The notes: generated from the sequence alone by a model not told the origin. 64,000 bases of DNA from Trichoplax adhaerens (GCF_000150275.1 NW_002060952.1:1799737-1863736), one strand, 5' to 3'. Counted from the stretch's first letter, positions 1-13,685 are shown. Translations and numbers: made by a program.

Positions 1-3000
1 TCAATCTTCGCATGGTGAGACAAGTACAATACTTCGCATTGAATCTGTCCATACATTCAAAGTATGATTCAATATCTGTCGATACCAATCGAGTGAAAAG
101 TGTTCCACTTGATTTAATGACATAATGACGTGATCAATGTTGCCGATTGGTAATTGAATAGACTACGGTAAATTAAAGAAAGGAAATAATATATTATGGA
201 ACGTGAAAACAGTAATTATATCTATATAGATAACAGTAAAGTAAATTAGATCACAGATGCAGGTGGTCTCTTTGTTGAAATTCTTTTAATCAACAAGAGT
301 AGCTATATAATATCGTCAAGTCATGCGACATTTACTTGTAATTGTTTAATTATTAGGATCGGAAGTAGTTGTGATAAAAGAATGCTTACTAATTGGATGC
401 TAATACTGATAGTAGTCAAGGATTGTGAATATTCTGCATTTGTAAGAAATCAATGGGCATCTAGTTGAATCTGTTTCGAGGCAAATCTGTTGTATATCAC
501 ATATTCGCCTTTAGTTTGTACAAGATGCTCTTAACAACATCATGAAATTACCCTGACGTATCCAGTTAGGGATTTGAACTGGATAATCTAACATACGTAA
601 TCTAAATATTTTTTAAATACGTTAGAAATTCCTGTATATCTTTAAAATATCGATCATACTAATTTAATGAAAAGTAGGTAAGAGTACAGATACATCCTAA
701 GAGTGTGTTCTAAGTATTCCGGAAGTACAAAATACTCTATACATTTGATTTCAAGTTCTGCCAATGCCTCGGTCTCTAATATTCAACTTTCCGGATAGTT
801 TTGAGGCAAAAATACTACTTAAAGTACGTCAAATATATATGTATCCTTGAAATTGAGCCTTAGTAATTTAAAAGAATAGTTGCTGTCACTATATAGAAGA
901 TCTATTGATAGCAATGTCTACATCTAATTTATTAAAATTGATTATTGGTGGTACTAAAACACGGATATACTCCAGTTTTATAAATTAGCTCTGTTTCCAT
1001 ATCGAATTGAAATTCTAAATTGCTACATGTTATTAATAATGCTAACGGTACGACACATATAAATCCTTAAAATCGAACTTCAATCTTAAATTTAAAATAA
1101 GTATTTTTTATGATTATGTAAGATCGAAAAATTGTAATATCTTCATATAATATAGTAAAATTTTTATTAACAACGTAGACACTGACATATATTTTTTTAT
1201 AAAGTTTGATTTATTTCCTTACTAAACTAAAATTTTAAGTTACAATGTGATATTCGATGATCCTTAAGATACGATACAATTTCTGTAGCTAATAAAAATT
1301 TGCCGCTCATAACCCTAACCAACTATTTACAATATCTTACCAGTTCATAATTTATGCGCATAATAATTCTTAATGCTATGCAATTCATTGGTTCTGCCGG
1401 ATCTGTTATTCAGTACATCTTACAATCCTAACTTTGCCGAAAGTCAAAGTCTTGTTTTGAAATAACTTGTTAGTATGAGGGTATGAAAATCAACGGAAAA
1501 TAATGATAGTAGGCCTAAATAGTTTGGCAAAGATTGCTATAAATTATAAATGAAGCCTTCGCTAAGTTGAAACCAATCATCAAATTAAATACTAAATAAT
1601 GGATTATTCAAGACGCTAAGAAACCATATTCTAAAGTCAACAGCTATTTTATTATTTCAAAACTTAATAATTCTGTCACATTTCATCAGCAAAATACAGA
1701 CGTTAGGGTAATCTTCGATTTGATGTGCTATTTTTGCCATTAAACATACTATATTGAAATAGTTCCTTGAATTTTTAATTTTCCAATATTAAAGGATACG
1801 CGTCAATTAAAGAGCAATTTTTATATTTTCAAATTGATTTATTTTAATATAAAAACGTAAGGGAATATAATTAACCTCATCATAAACGCTTAAAAGCACG
1901 TATAATTTCTTTAATACTTCTTCTGTTATGTTCTCCTTTTGCCCTTTCCAACATGCTAACATTACAAAAATTCATAATTTTCTAACCGTAATAAATACGC
2001 GCTGAAGACCTATTTTATATTTTCAAACTGATTTATTTACGATCTTAATAAAAATGAAGGGAATATAGCTACCCCATTGCCAATATCTAAATATGCGCAT
2101 AGTTTATTTAAGATATCTAGTGTCTCTCCTGCTATGTTCCCGTTTCGTGCTTCCGATATACCATTATTGCCAAAGTACACGTTATGTTACGACATGCTAC
2201 TTATAATTAAAAATTGCAGAAGCTACGATTGTATGACTGACTATAATGTGTCATTTAAACATGTTAAAATTTTATCAAATTGTAAGAACTTTACCTAGTT
2301 TATATCATTAATAGTTTAACTTCACATCATTAATAGAGACAGGCTATAATTAGAGTATGAGTTTAGATCTATTGCATTAATGGCCAAGCTAAGAAAAATA
2401 CAATGGCATAACTATTATTACAGGATTCATTCCGCGATGAACTCTAGCTTACTCTTGTTGTCGTATAAATGACAGAAATTTAAAATTGTTGTCTTAATCC
2501 ACTTTTCTGTTAAATATGAGTTGCGTGCTATCAATTAATTTTATAAAAATAGGATAAAGCCATACCTTCATTTCAGTATATTATTGCCCTAAAATATCAC
2601 GAGTTAATTCTGTAATATTAGCACTTTCGAGAGTTTTGTGACATTAGTAATTCATTTCCGTAAGTTGGACAGTAAGCGGCACAATAATAGAAACAGTATT
2701 AATGAATAAGATATAAGTTCAATTTGCCGTAACAATGTGGTGTGAAATGAAAGCAAAATTAAAACTGATAGATCAATAATCGTGATTATATGAAATATTT
2801 AAGGAGGTGAAAACAAAGTTATATTGTTTATGACATAGTCAACAAAATGTAAACATGCGGTTTATACTAAATGATGCCTGTCAAATGAAATCCTTTCAAA
2901 AGTGTACTCAGAATGAGAATATCATTAATTAAAAACTTAGAGCACAGAAATAGCGTAACTATTTTTTACTTCATATTATACTTTCAAAGGCTGATTCTTC

Positions 3001-3762
3001 ACAATGTGATGCCAGTGAATTGATTATGATTGAGGTTAAAAAAATTCTGCTTGGCCACTCTACTATGAAATATTAAGCAATGAGCAGATTTCATAACAAA
3101 TTTGTAGCTATTGGTTTCATCTCTGCAGTTAAGAATCTTAAATTGTATAGAAGAATGTAAAATTGATTTATTCAATGCAACCTTCTGGTACAGGTGATAA
3201 AATTTCTAGTTTATTTTTTGTGTTAAAAACTTGAACCAAGTATCAAGAAATAGAACAGAATTATAATATATGAAAGATGCTGCGAATTCAATAGGAATAG
3301 TATTTACTTATTTATATTATCTGATAGCTTAAAATACTGCTATACTTTTCTATAAATTATTTATTGGTATGAAAATTTATCGAAAACGAAAATAGACATT
3401 TGAAGTTGACATTGACAACATTTATATATATTCAATTGCTCCATAAATTAAATACAATTAATTGCGTAGTATTTCACAACGTATGGCTAGTTAAATTAAG
3501 AGTTGCCAGTAAATTTAATGAAGTTCTCTGTCTTCATTCCAATTTTAGTATACTATTTCGCCTTGTCTCGGATGGCATGCCTTAACTAACCAACTCTACG
3601 ATTGTTGGCCATTACAAAGTCCAAATGAGTATAATATGATTCCTTGTAATGGTTAGTTATTTTTAGATTTTCAAGATGTTCCGTGTACAATAGAAATCGA
3701 AATCAATCTTGCATGTTTATTGCAATGAGCGATATTGAATCCCTCTTTAATGATGTTATTAG
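1..3762. other. Region without a recognised gene upstream of the cyclase
   Basis: AT-rich DNA with no exon I can support. The longest open stretches (2077-2298 and 3400-3585) have no domain, no convincing signal peptide and AT-driven composition. Missing 5' exons of the guanylate cyclase may lie here, since its first recognised exon opens behind an acceptor-like AG at 3761-3762. A small tandem duplication (1794-2150) is listed separately. Confidence 0.6.
1794..2150. repeat. Diverged tandem duplication, two ~160-bp copies
   Basis: Copy 1 is about 1794-1950 and copy 2 about 1990-2150, offset about 196 bp. Shared landmarks are the ATACGCG word, TTTATATTTTCAAAYTGATTTA, AGGGAATATA and a CTGYTATGTTC word near the end. 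Several indels separate the copies. No coding potential is shared. Confidence 0.7.
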
Positions 3763-6700
3763 GCTTGAGAATGAACTGGTTTGGTGCTCGTATTGACTCA
3801 GTTCGATCTGCAGAAGAATTTAATGTCTCTTTCAGAATTACGGCATCGGATGGATTTTATCAGTATATTGTAAATAGAGGATTTTACCCAGGGTAAGTAT
3901 TGCAAAGCAACTACTGCAGCAAGCAAACTATTTATTATTTCGCTAGCGATGGATAAGTTAGGCGATGTTCATCTAGAAATTAAATCTCTGTCTTGAATAT
4001 CATATAAATTTATAGACTATCAGTCTATTAATTCGATTTATTTTTACCTCATTATGTACCGAAATAAACAGAAATTGGACCCAAGCCAAGAATTGGTGTG
4101 AAAGCGTTGAATGCCCTAGTGCAGAAGTTGCAACTGAAGATAATTGCTGTTTGCATCATGTCAATCTCCATTCCTGTCCGAGAACTCAAGTAAGTAGAAC
4201 ATCGATACTGGATCCGATTAATCGCTTTTTCGGAGACCATATTTATTTTCTTGGCTTGGATTAAAAAATTATGTAATCCTTAATGATGCTATTATGATTT
4301 ATATGAAAATTTGTTGTGCTTCGATTGTGAATGGGTAAAATAATATTCATTTATTTTAATTCTGTTTTCCACCTTTCGTAGTTAAGCTCTCGAAATGCAA
4401 CCATTTGTGGGCCCTGGATTGGCCCTCAGGGTAGTATATTTACTCATACACCATCAAAAGTCGATAACATGAGCCATCAGAACTGGACTCTCCCTCTGAC
4501 ATTATTCACTGCCGGTCATACTTCATTAATTGCTCATATTCGAATATTCAAAGTGCAAATTGCACTTCATACAACGTTAGAAGTTTTACCAAGCACTGGT
4601 AATTGCCTAATCTACTTTATAGTATTATGATAAAATAGTAGTTATAATAAGCATCTAAAGAAAATAGGATTGCAACCTCTTTGACTTATTGTTTGTAAAT
4701 GCGGTCTAAATTAAGCAAGTAAAGCCAAATATGAATATCTTTTAATTTCTTATATCTTAATTAATATTAAAGTTTGCGGTGATGGAGTCTGTAATGGAAC
4801 AGAAACTTGTAAGTGACGTAGTATTGTATCAAATATTGTATCTAATGCTGAATATATGTAGACATAATGTTCGAGTTGATAAATCTGCTGGCTTATATAG
4901 TATTTTTATCGGTTTTAAAAACTATTTATTTCCAGGTGAAACATGCCGTAGTGATTGTGGACTATGTATGAGTATAATTGCGGCTATAGTTGTTCCGTGT
5001 GCTCTCTTGATGGTCAGTGGCATAGCCGCAATATCGGTAAGTTTTTACTTTAATAATGCAAACTTTTTCGTAGTTACTTTGCATGATAATGGTTATCATC
5101 ACTATTGGTATAATTATTCGATGTATTTGCAGTGGATATATTATCAGAAACGTAAATTGTTTTGGGATGAAAGTTGGATCATTAATCATGAAGAAATTCG
5201 ACCGGGTAACGTAGTTGATAGTGTCTACGAACTCGATTATAATTTTACTAGTTCAGGCTGCCAAATATTTCTAAAGAAATAACTTGAAGGACCTCTCTCT
5301 GTCCTATTTCAAGATTTTACCCGACATTGCTTATGGGTTTCATATTTTTTCTAATCTTACCAATCAATATTACTGTTTCATCACTTAGATACTGGTGTGC
5401 GCAATGCTTTAGGTAGTCTTGCTAGCATGGCTAATCCAGGCTCATTACAAGGTCAAAATGTGCAGGTTTTCACTGAAACAGGCATTTAGTAAGTACTTGA
5501 TATGGTAATTACTAGCTTGATACACCAAGAATAATCCATTTTTAATTATTTAAATACTGCTCATAGTAGTAATTCTTTTAAGCTAATTGACTGTGCCACC
5601 TTGTGTAACGATCATTCGGTACTATCCATAAAATATAAATTATCGAAATTGCAAAATAGAATTACTAGTTCACATTTGTCTTTCTACTTGTGTTCTACTA
5701 CAGTAAAAGTAAAGTAGTAGCTATCAAGAAAATTCTCAAGAATACCTTTGGTATTACTATGGATGTTAGAAGAGAGGTTCGGCAATTGAGGTAATTATAA
5801 ATGATTTGTACCCTAATATAGCTGTTTATTATGCAATTTCATTGGAGAAATTTTAAATCAGTATTGACAATAACAACTATACAACCTAATCGTATACTGT
5901 TCATGCACGTAAAATATTTCCATCATCACAAATTATACCTTCCATAATAATAATTTTCGTTAGTTTAAGCTGGTACATTGTTATTACATTGCCACCATTA
6001 ATAATAATATTAGATTAGGATATAATTAAAAGGAATACGTAAAGTTATCTGATCGGTTCGCTTAATTAATGATGTTATTGCCGAACTTAATTCTAGTCGA
6101 AAACGTGAAATAAATTGTTTTAGAGTTTCTCACTCAGTAAAAAGTGGAAATTGCGTATATAGTAATGAAGCCTAACCTAAATTATTTTTATTATCGTCAT
6201 ATAGGGAACTAGAACATAACAATCTTTGTAAATTTGTTGGTGCTTCTATCGATATTCCATACGTATACATCCTTACAGAATACTGCCCTAAAGGCAGTTT
6301 ATACGATGTATTGCAGAACGATGATGTCCCACTAAACTGGTCCTTCAGGATATCTTTTGCAGCTGATATTGCACGTGGAATGGCCTACCTGCATTCTAGA
6401 AAGTTATTTCATGGTCGCTTAAAGTCATCAAATTGTTGCATTGACGACAGATGGACAATTAAAATAACAGGTGATTGTTTTAACGTGGTCAATTTTAAAT
6501 CGTTATATGTGAAGTTAGGTAGATTACACTTTGTAGATTACTTTAAAACGCGAATATAATGACGATCGGTTGATGGTTTAGATAATTAGATGCTTAGGTA
6601 TAACCATTTAACCGCAAAATAGCATAAACTAACCAGTATTCATATTTTATATCGCGTTATATAAGATTTTGGGGTACCAATATTACGAAAAGTGGATACG

Positions 6701-9627
6701 AAAATAAAAAATATCGAAATGAATGAATATGAAAACAGCGACTCCAAACGAAGATATGAGAGAGTTTATTTACCTCCAGAATTGCTACACTATGACAAGC
6801 TTCCACCACCAGAGCCAACAACAGATATTTACAGGTATTTGAAATGACAATTTATTAGATTTTGATCATTAATGCTAAGCTTTATCGCAAATTACGATTT
6901 CCTTGAGTTTCTATATTAATAAGTACCAATTCAATACTTTTCATTTGCTAGCTATGCAATTATATTAATCGAAATTGCAACTAGACAAGATCCAACTGCG
7001 GAGGTTTGCATTGCTGAATTAGGCTAAGGCTACTTGATCAACGAGCTATAATCGTGATTGCTTTTCTTTACAACTCCTTAACTCAAATAATTTTATTTGG
7101 TGGTATGGAAGACAAGTCTCATTCACTATAGTAACTTTATAAAACTTAAATTAGGACACTTCACAAGATGATGGAACTTGGAGACCTCCCTTGCCAGAGC
7201 TTGATAGAGGAAGCGGCGAAACTTTCTGTCCTAATCCATCAAAATATCAGGAAGTCAGTTATTAGATAGTATTACGCTAATGAATTCAAAGTAGATCTTT
7301 TACAAATCGCTACAATACTACACCAACCTTAAAGCACGTTTTAGCAATAAGCTCTTCTTCATTTTTGAAAGAATAATTTTAATCACAGGATTAAATATGA
7401 TAATATACTATTATTTACAGCTAATCAAGTATTGCTGGGATGAAGATATGGCATCTAGGCCTACTTTTGAAACTATCAAAAAAATACTGGTAGAAATCAA
7501 TCCTTCGAAAATGAGCCCTGTAGACTCTATGATGAGCATGGTATTATGCAAAGAATTTAAGCTATTACTATCATTTGATGAAGAACTTAGTAGAAATCGC
7601 TTATCCAAGTCTAGAAATCAAGAAAAATTAAAACGTGCATCTAGAAACTAATGATAGTATAATTACGTTTAATTTATATAGATGGAAAAATATTCTAAAG
7701 ATTTAGAAATTTTAGTGGCCGAGCGTACTCAAGAATTAGAGTTAGAGAAGCAAAAAACAGATCGTCTTTTATATAGTAAGTTTAATTTACTTTCTGATTT
7801 TATTTGAGCACTACTAATTATTAGCAAATCGATACTTTTGAATTTGAGGCATGCTTCCTAAGCCTGTTGCTGATAAACTGAGGCAAGGAAAAGGAGTTGA
7901 TGCTCAAGGATACGAATCATGCACCATTTTCTTTAGGTATTCAGCGAACAATTTCGTCTTGAAACTTGTCGCACTAATTGATTACTAAAGCGATTTAAAT
8001 TAATTAATTATTGATTATACTAACAACTATTTTTAGCGATATTATTGGATTCACATCTATTGCAAGCCAAAGTACACCAATACAAGTGGTTGCATTGCTA
8101 AACAAACTTTATACTACATTTGACGATATCTTAGATAGACATGATGTCTATAAAGTAGAAACTATCGGAGATGCTTGTAAGCACTTATTGATATTTCTTA
8201 TTTTTAGACATAGTAAAAACAATCATTTTTGATACGATATATCGCAGAAAGCTGAATCCATGTTTATAACTTCTTTCTACAAAATTTTATAATAGATATG
8301 GTTGTATCTGGATTACCACAAAAGAATGCTAGGCATGCTTGTGAGATTGCTAACATGGCACTTGATTTAATAGCCGTATGCGATCAATTTGTTATACCTC
8401 ATATGCCACAATGGAAGTTCTGTATTCGAGCTGGAACACATTCTGGTAAATGATATACTATTTACAGTTTAATATTATACAAAATTAGAGCATAATAGAA
8501 ACAAAACTGTAGCATCATATTGCTAAATATCATCAGACTTAAATAGAATGGATCTGTGATATCGTTTTATAAAAACCTTTTAAAGTGTGTAGTATATTAG
8601 TGCTATAGTGCACATAAGCTAGAAAATCTCACTTAACTCTTACTTTACGGCAATTCGATAATTTCCTATGACTTTATAACTAAAGGCTCCGTTGTAGCTG
8701 GAGTAGTGGGCCTCAAGATGCCGCGTTATTGCTTATTCGGTGATACTGTGAATACTGCATCGAGAATGGAATCTACTGGAGAAGGTATTTAACTTGTATC
8801 AATAGACTTGCCGTATTGATTTTAGACTGCCTTCTATTCCAAAATGTATGGCAAAAAAGTAGTAAAATATGTCAAGGGTTAACACTCGAGCAGTTAGTGA
8901 TTCATTTATAAGTCATCAAAATTTGATTGGAAACTTCAACTTTATTTTTAAAATGTCTCTATCTATAATTAATATCATAATAAATGTTAAGTGATTTACC
9001 GTAGATCTAATATTTAAAAGCCAGAAATTTAGTTGTTCTAGCGCGAATTCATAACATAATCGAATCTGTTACCTAGCCTTGAAGATACAGATTAGCGGAG
9101 TTACTCGTCAAATTTTGGATTCATTTGGATGCTACATTATGGAATCTAGGGGCCAAATTAATGTCAAGGTAAAATCAATAATAGCATTAATAAATAGCAA
9201 ACTAAATGCTAATTACCACTGAATACGTTTAATGATTAAAGTGCACGAGAATCATACTATTTTTAATCATAATAAAAAGTGGTTTCGTTGGAATTGTTTT
9301 TGTGAATCCAATCGTATTTAAACGATATCAGCTAAATCGGCTAGTCAGATTTATTGTTAATAATGAAATAATTAGGGCAAAGGCATGATGGAAACATGGT
9401 GGCTTAAAGGAAGGCGAAACATCGATGAAATCCTTAAAAGAGATTCTTTAGCTCAGGGAAATTCACTACATAAATCGATTCCTGATATTCAGTCTGATCC
9501 CTTAGAAGAAAAGAAACTTTCATCTCGTGAGACTCCGCCAACGCCAGTTAGCCAATCTCGTGTTTATGTTCACGATGGGAAAGAAAAAACGAATTCCTTT
9601 GCAAATCTAATTGATATAGACAATTAA
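3763..9627 (+). CDS. Receptor-type (membrane) guanylate cyclase, 20 exons, N-terminus unresolved
   Basis: Makes cGMP from GTP on the inner face of the plasma membrane. Exons: 3763-3892, 4072-4189, 4382-4598, 4773-4808, 4936-5036, 5133-5205, 5389-5488, 5704-5790, 6205-6470, 6666-6834, 6952-7003, 7155-7253, 7421-7540, 7682-7775, 7849-7936, 8037-8176, 8296-8445, 8686-8784, 9077-9168, 9376-9627. All joints are GT..AG and in phase (about 827 codons). Domains in order: ectodomain with Asn-glycosylation sites and a Cys-rich [12 protein letters not shown] block; one transmembrane helix (about 4960-5036); pseudokinase (VVAIKK, then HGRLKSSNC in place of HRD, DFG kept; 5389-7540); dimerisation helix opening MEKYSKDLE (7682-7775); cyclase domain (7849-9168). 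The cyclase keeps both metal aspartates (SDIIGF, TIGDAY), the GTP-selecting Glu (KVET) and Cys (MPRYCLF) and the Arg of NTASRMES. The ectodomain seen is short (about 190 residues); a typical receptor cyclase has over 400, so 5' exons may be missing. An in-frame ATG exists at 3750, but no signal peptide follows it. Confidence 0.93.
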
Positions 9628-10280
9628 TTTAATAGGAATTATACAGAATAGTAATCATTATAAAATACAATATTACTAACCCAAATAAGTATTCGCCACT
9701 ATTAATACATTGCTAAGGATTAAAACATTTAGATAAAGCTTATTATGGAGTACTTCACTCAAAGCTTAGATTATAATTTAAATTAAATGTGTGATTATGT
9801 ACCCTTATGCATGTATGCATATCTTTATTATTTATTTCCATATTTTCAAAATGCTATTTGCTATGGAACCTACACTGTAATTATGTCTACTACTCTTCTA
9901 TTAATTCGATATCGATGCTGTCAGACAGAAATTATTACAAACATGATTTCTTATTTTATTTCATAACAGATAGTAAGGTACTATCATTTATTTGTGGATA
10001 GGATAAATGCACAATCAAGCATATAAATATATAATTTATCATAAAATAAGAATCTATCATGATGTTAGCTGCATTCATTACGAAAACAATGCAAAATTTT
10101 CATTTAGGCCATTAAAGTTTTTCATCTTCATATGAGGTTCTAATGACGCTTATAACAACTTCTTCCGCTCATTTTTTCAAATATTTACGCGTAATATATG
10201 TAAAAATTAGGATATCAACAGAAACTTTGTAGAAATGTGGATCGCATTGCTTAGTAGTGGCAGTATTTATTTAATTTAAT
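9628..10280. other. Intergenic, nothing recognised
   Basis: This is the 3' flank of the guanylate cyclase. The open stretch at 9807-10001 is AT-driven and has no recognisable features. It ends where copy A of the ALG6-tail duplication begins. Confidence 0.6.
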
Positions 10281-11355
10281 GAATTTAGCTAATCATGAAG
10301 ATTTTGATGTATCGTTGTAAGAAAATTTTTAACAGAATCATTGGTCGTAGATCTTAATATACAATTTGAAATTAAATGATTCGATGATTCCTCACTAGGA
10401 ATAACATAAAAAAACTGGTAAAGATATTTAGAAAATAATCGAGTGCTGTATAATTTCAAACAAGAATATTATCACTGGTGTCAATGTTCAATTGAATTCT
10501 TTAATAATATAACATTACCTATTCCATTGTTGTACTTATTAACTAGAAAAGATTATAAAAGCAGTCACCGTTTTCTTACTTATCACGGCAAATCATAATT
10601 TATTGGTGGCCTCAATTATTCACAAGCTAACAATTACATAGATAATAATTGCATTATCGACGATTAAGGTGGCAAATAAAGATGGATGCTAATTTTTTTG
10701 AATAATCAAATTTAACTGCTAAAGACAATAGATTATAAGTTAAATAAATTTGGATGCATTCGTTTTGATCGTAATTTAAGCTATGTAAATAAAAAAAATT
10801 CCATCAATTAAATGATCAACACGTGCAAGAATTAAAACTGAGATCAGGATTATAACAAGGATAATTTAATGACATTATTATCATATCATGGAACACCAAA
10901 GTAGTACATAAAAATAGTCAAATCTACTAGTAATTCTAACACACAGTGAAGATATGACTTACATGAAACTATAAAACATAAACCCGCAACTATTTAGCTT
11001 GTCTTCCATATCAACATTATAACTATACAAAATGATATGGTTTACAACGTTTCCCAATTTTAGGCTACGTTCAATAACCGGTGTAGTAGGCCAGAGTATA
11101 CCCCGCCAAAATATACCCTCGATTAAAGTAACCTAGTCTATTTTATAGCCCAAGCATATAATATTTTCTTTTAATCAAATTTTAAAAATTATCGCACTTG
11201 TCCGTGTTTGGCTCCAACTTTCATTAAATATAAGTTTTCTTATACAGTACACTAAGATCGAGTACAATTTGTTTGAAGTATAAAATTTCTAAAAATAAAC
11301 TTTTCTTAATTTTCTTAATCGGATTTTGATTTCCAAGTCACAGATACCTCTATTA
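10281..11355 (-). repeat. Copy A of a ~1-kb duplication: ALG6 tail plus downstream flank
   Basis: Aligns over its whole length with 12661-13685. Good anchors are CATGAAGATTTTGATGTAT near the start, GGTGGCCTCAATTATTCACA, TGTTTGGCTCCAA and the end GATTTTGATTTCCAAGTCAC. Read on the minus strand, the last part matches about 13 C-terminal codons of ALG6 (ending SKSD) with a stop at the same place, TAA here against TGA in the gene. The homology stops before the rest of the last ALG6 exon, so this is a truncated and diverged gene-end copy. No other ALG6 exon is present beside it. Confidence 0.85.
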
Positions 11356-12660
11356 ACTATCTGACTATCCAATGAATGATAATTAATAGTTCAGATTTTA
11401 GTTCCATAAACAATCAGCTAATTGCATTGTATAGTACACTGTGTAGTATTACGTAGGATACAAACCTGATTTAATCTACTCGACTAGCTTGCTGCTTACT
11501 ATGAGTTCTTGCCATTATGTCAGTAAATATAGTTGTTGGTCATACAGCAGCTGAATAACTCAATCATTGATATATGCAAGCCGATATTTGACACCTTTAC
11601 TCTCGGATAAAATAGAGAAAACAAGAAATTGATGTAGTGCTGGGGTTTTACTAAAACCCCATAATTAGGTTCGCAATTGTCTAACTCAGAATCTGATTTC
11701 TTAAAATTGAGCAAATCTCTAACGTGGCACGAAATCATGTAAACGCCATGTTTAACCTCAAAAGTATCATTTATTAATAGAACACCTGACATGAGAAGAA
11801 TCCGCTTGTCTTCCCCCATAATAAAAGTCGAAAGTGGCTAAGGTAACCCGGATAATCGACTTGGTTTCCACAATAACAATCCCATATTATCTAACAGTTA
11901 TATAAAGACATTACACAAGAAACATCGCCTTACGTAGCTGTCTACTGCGGCCTTATCTACACTTGGTACGAATAGTGTAGGTACATCGTTTCATCGTCAA
12001 CAATCATGAAATTACCTTATAAGCATATTAGACTATTCTACTTCTTAATGCTACCGTACTTCAATTACTACTGTAATTAGCTGAAACTACTGCAATATGC
12101 AATATTACACATACTGTACTACTGTATCTTGACGAGTCTCATTATGATCAATCATTATTTCAACGAGACATTCAGAGCTAATATAAATTGCATGAAATTG
12201 TGCCGGAATATTCCGACATAGCGTATGCTGTATACAGTGTACAGTAAGGGATAATGCTGGTGTAGGAGGTAACAGTGATTCCAGGCGTGAGCGAATCCCT
12301 ATAATTACTACATGACCATATTGTGCTGTGTACAGTACTGTCTACTATATGCTGAACGCAGAAATGAACAGGTTGCAGTTTGTACTTGTCAATTTGTCAA
12401 CCGCAAGTACATGCACAGCACATAGTACATATATTTAGGAATCACGTAGTATCCGCATACGAATAATCTACATAATACAAAATAAAATAATTCTGTCCGT
12501 TTTTTGTATGTTGCTGCGCTGTATGTTCAGCTTCAACCAATTAAAGCATCTGTATAGTGAGCAGCAATCTAATTTAAGGAAATCCAGTCGTAAATTTTAC
12601 ACTGTACAGGATAGGACGGGCCTTGAATTTGGATATACTTTATATGGCTATGGCTAGAGA
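11356..12660. other. Spacer between the two duplicated segments, with GTAC-rich dyads
   Basis: Holds one minus-strand open frame (11520-11819, listed separately), a short perfect hairpin GGGGTTTTA-C-TAAAACCCC at 11642-11660, and many short dyads built on GTAC (TACTGTACTACTGTA near 12115, GTATACAGTGTACAG near 12230, GTGTACAGTACTG near 12340, ACTGTACAGG near 12602). No recognisable gene otherwise. Confidence 0.6.
11520..11819 (-). CDS. Unrecognised 99-codon open frame, possible first exon
   Basis: Opens with ATG at 11819 on the minus strand and reads MGEDKRILLMSGVLLIND onward. I do not recognise it. A good donor-like GAGA|GTAAAG at 11600/11601 would cut it to 73 codons, and downstream of that point the frame becomes less protein-like. 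Composition is mixed (charged and hydrophobic residues, several Cys), less AT-driven than most chance frames here. No neighbouring exon was found. It may equally be a chance frame or a relic. Confidence 0.25.
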   Translation of the reverse strand: MGEDKRILLMSGVLLINDTFEVKHGVYMISCHVRDLLNFKKSDSELDNCEPNYGVLVKPQHYINFLFSLFYPRVKVSNIGLHISMIELFSCCMTNNYIY

Positions 12661-13685
12661 ATGGACTTAGCTATTCATGAAGATTTTGATGTATTGTTGC
12701 AAGAAAATTCTTGAACAGAACCTTTGATTGTAGATCTTAACATATAATTTGAAGTTAAATCATTTGACGATGCCTTGTTAGGAATAGTATAAATGATTGG
12801 TAAATATACTTGGAAAATAGTCGAGTGTTACATAATTTCAAACAAGAATATTGTCACTGCCGTAAATGTTCGACTAAATTCTTAAATAATATAGCATTAC
12901 CTACTTTATTCTTGCACTTATTCACTAGAAAAATTGGCAAAACCAGCTACCATTTTCTTACTTCTCACGGTAAATTATAGTTTATTGGTGGCCTCAATTA
13001 TTCACAATCTAACAATTACATTGATAATTATATAATAATTGCATTATCGACGATTACCGTGGCAAATAAAGATGGATGATAATTTTTTGAATAATCAAAT
13101 ATAACTGCTAAAGACAGTAGATTATAAGTAAAATAAGTTTGAATGTATTAGTTCTGATCGTAATTTAAGCTACATAAATAAAAAGATTCCATCAATTAAA
13201 TGGTCAATACATATGAGAGTTCAAGCAGAGGTCAGAATAATAATGATAATTTGATAGCATTATCATGCCATGGAACACCAAAGTAGTACATATAAATATT
13301 CATATCTACTAGTAATTCTAACACAGTGAAGGTGTGACATACAATGAAATTATGAAAAATATAACCAGAACTGTTTATCTTGTTTCTTATATCAACATTA
13401 TTACAACACAAACTAATATAATTTATAGCGTTTTCTAATTCAAGATTACATTTAATAACCGAGAATGCATTCAATTCTTGATAAATAAAAACATTAGTAC
13501 GATAAAATCTGCTTATAATCAAATTTGAAAAATTTAGCGCACACGTAGATGTTTGGCTCCAAGTTTTAACAAATATTGGTTTTCTGGTACAGTAAGATCG
13601 AGAACGTTTTGTCTGCAGTATAAAATTTCTAAACATTGACTTTTCAATCGGATTTCGATTTCGAAGTCACCGATGCCTTTATTAA
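12661..13685 (-). repeat. Copy B of the ALG6-tail duplication (resident copy)
   Basis: This copy contains the true end of ALG6 (stop at 13646-13644) and about 980 bp of its downstream flank. It matches 10281-11355 with many substitutions and small indels. A 134-codon minus-strand open frame inside it (13636-13232) is closed by a stop in copy A, so it is probably not a gene. Confidence 0.85.

Noticed and set aside
4779-5282. Continuous 167-codon frame over the cyclase transmembrane region
   Set aside because: It reads through two introns. The spliced model with phase-matched GT..AG sites gives the expected domains instead.
13232-13636. 134-codon minus-strand open frame directly after the ALG6 stop
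   Set aside because: The homologous copy at 10281-11355 has an early in-frame stop and shifts, and no motif is seen. It is most likely 3' flank of ALG6.
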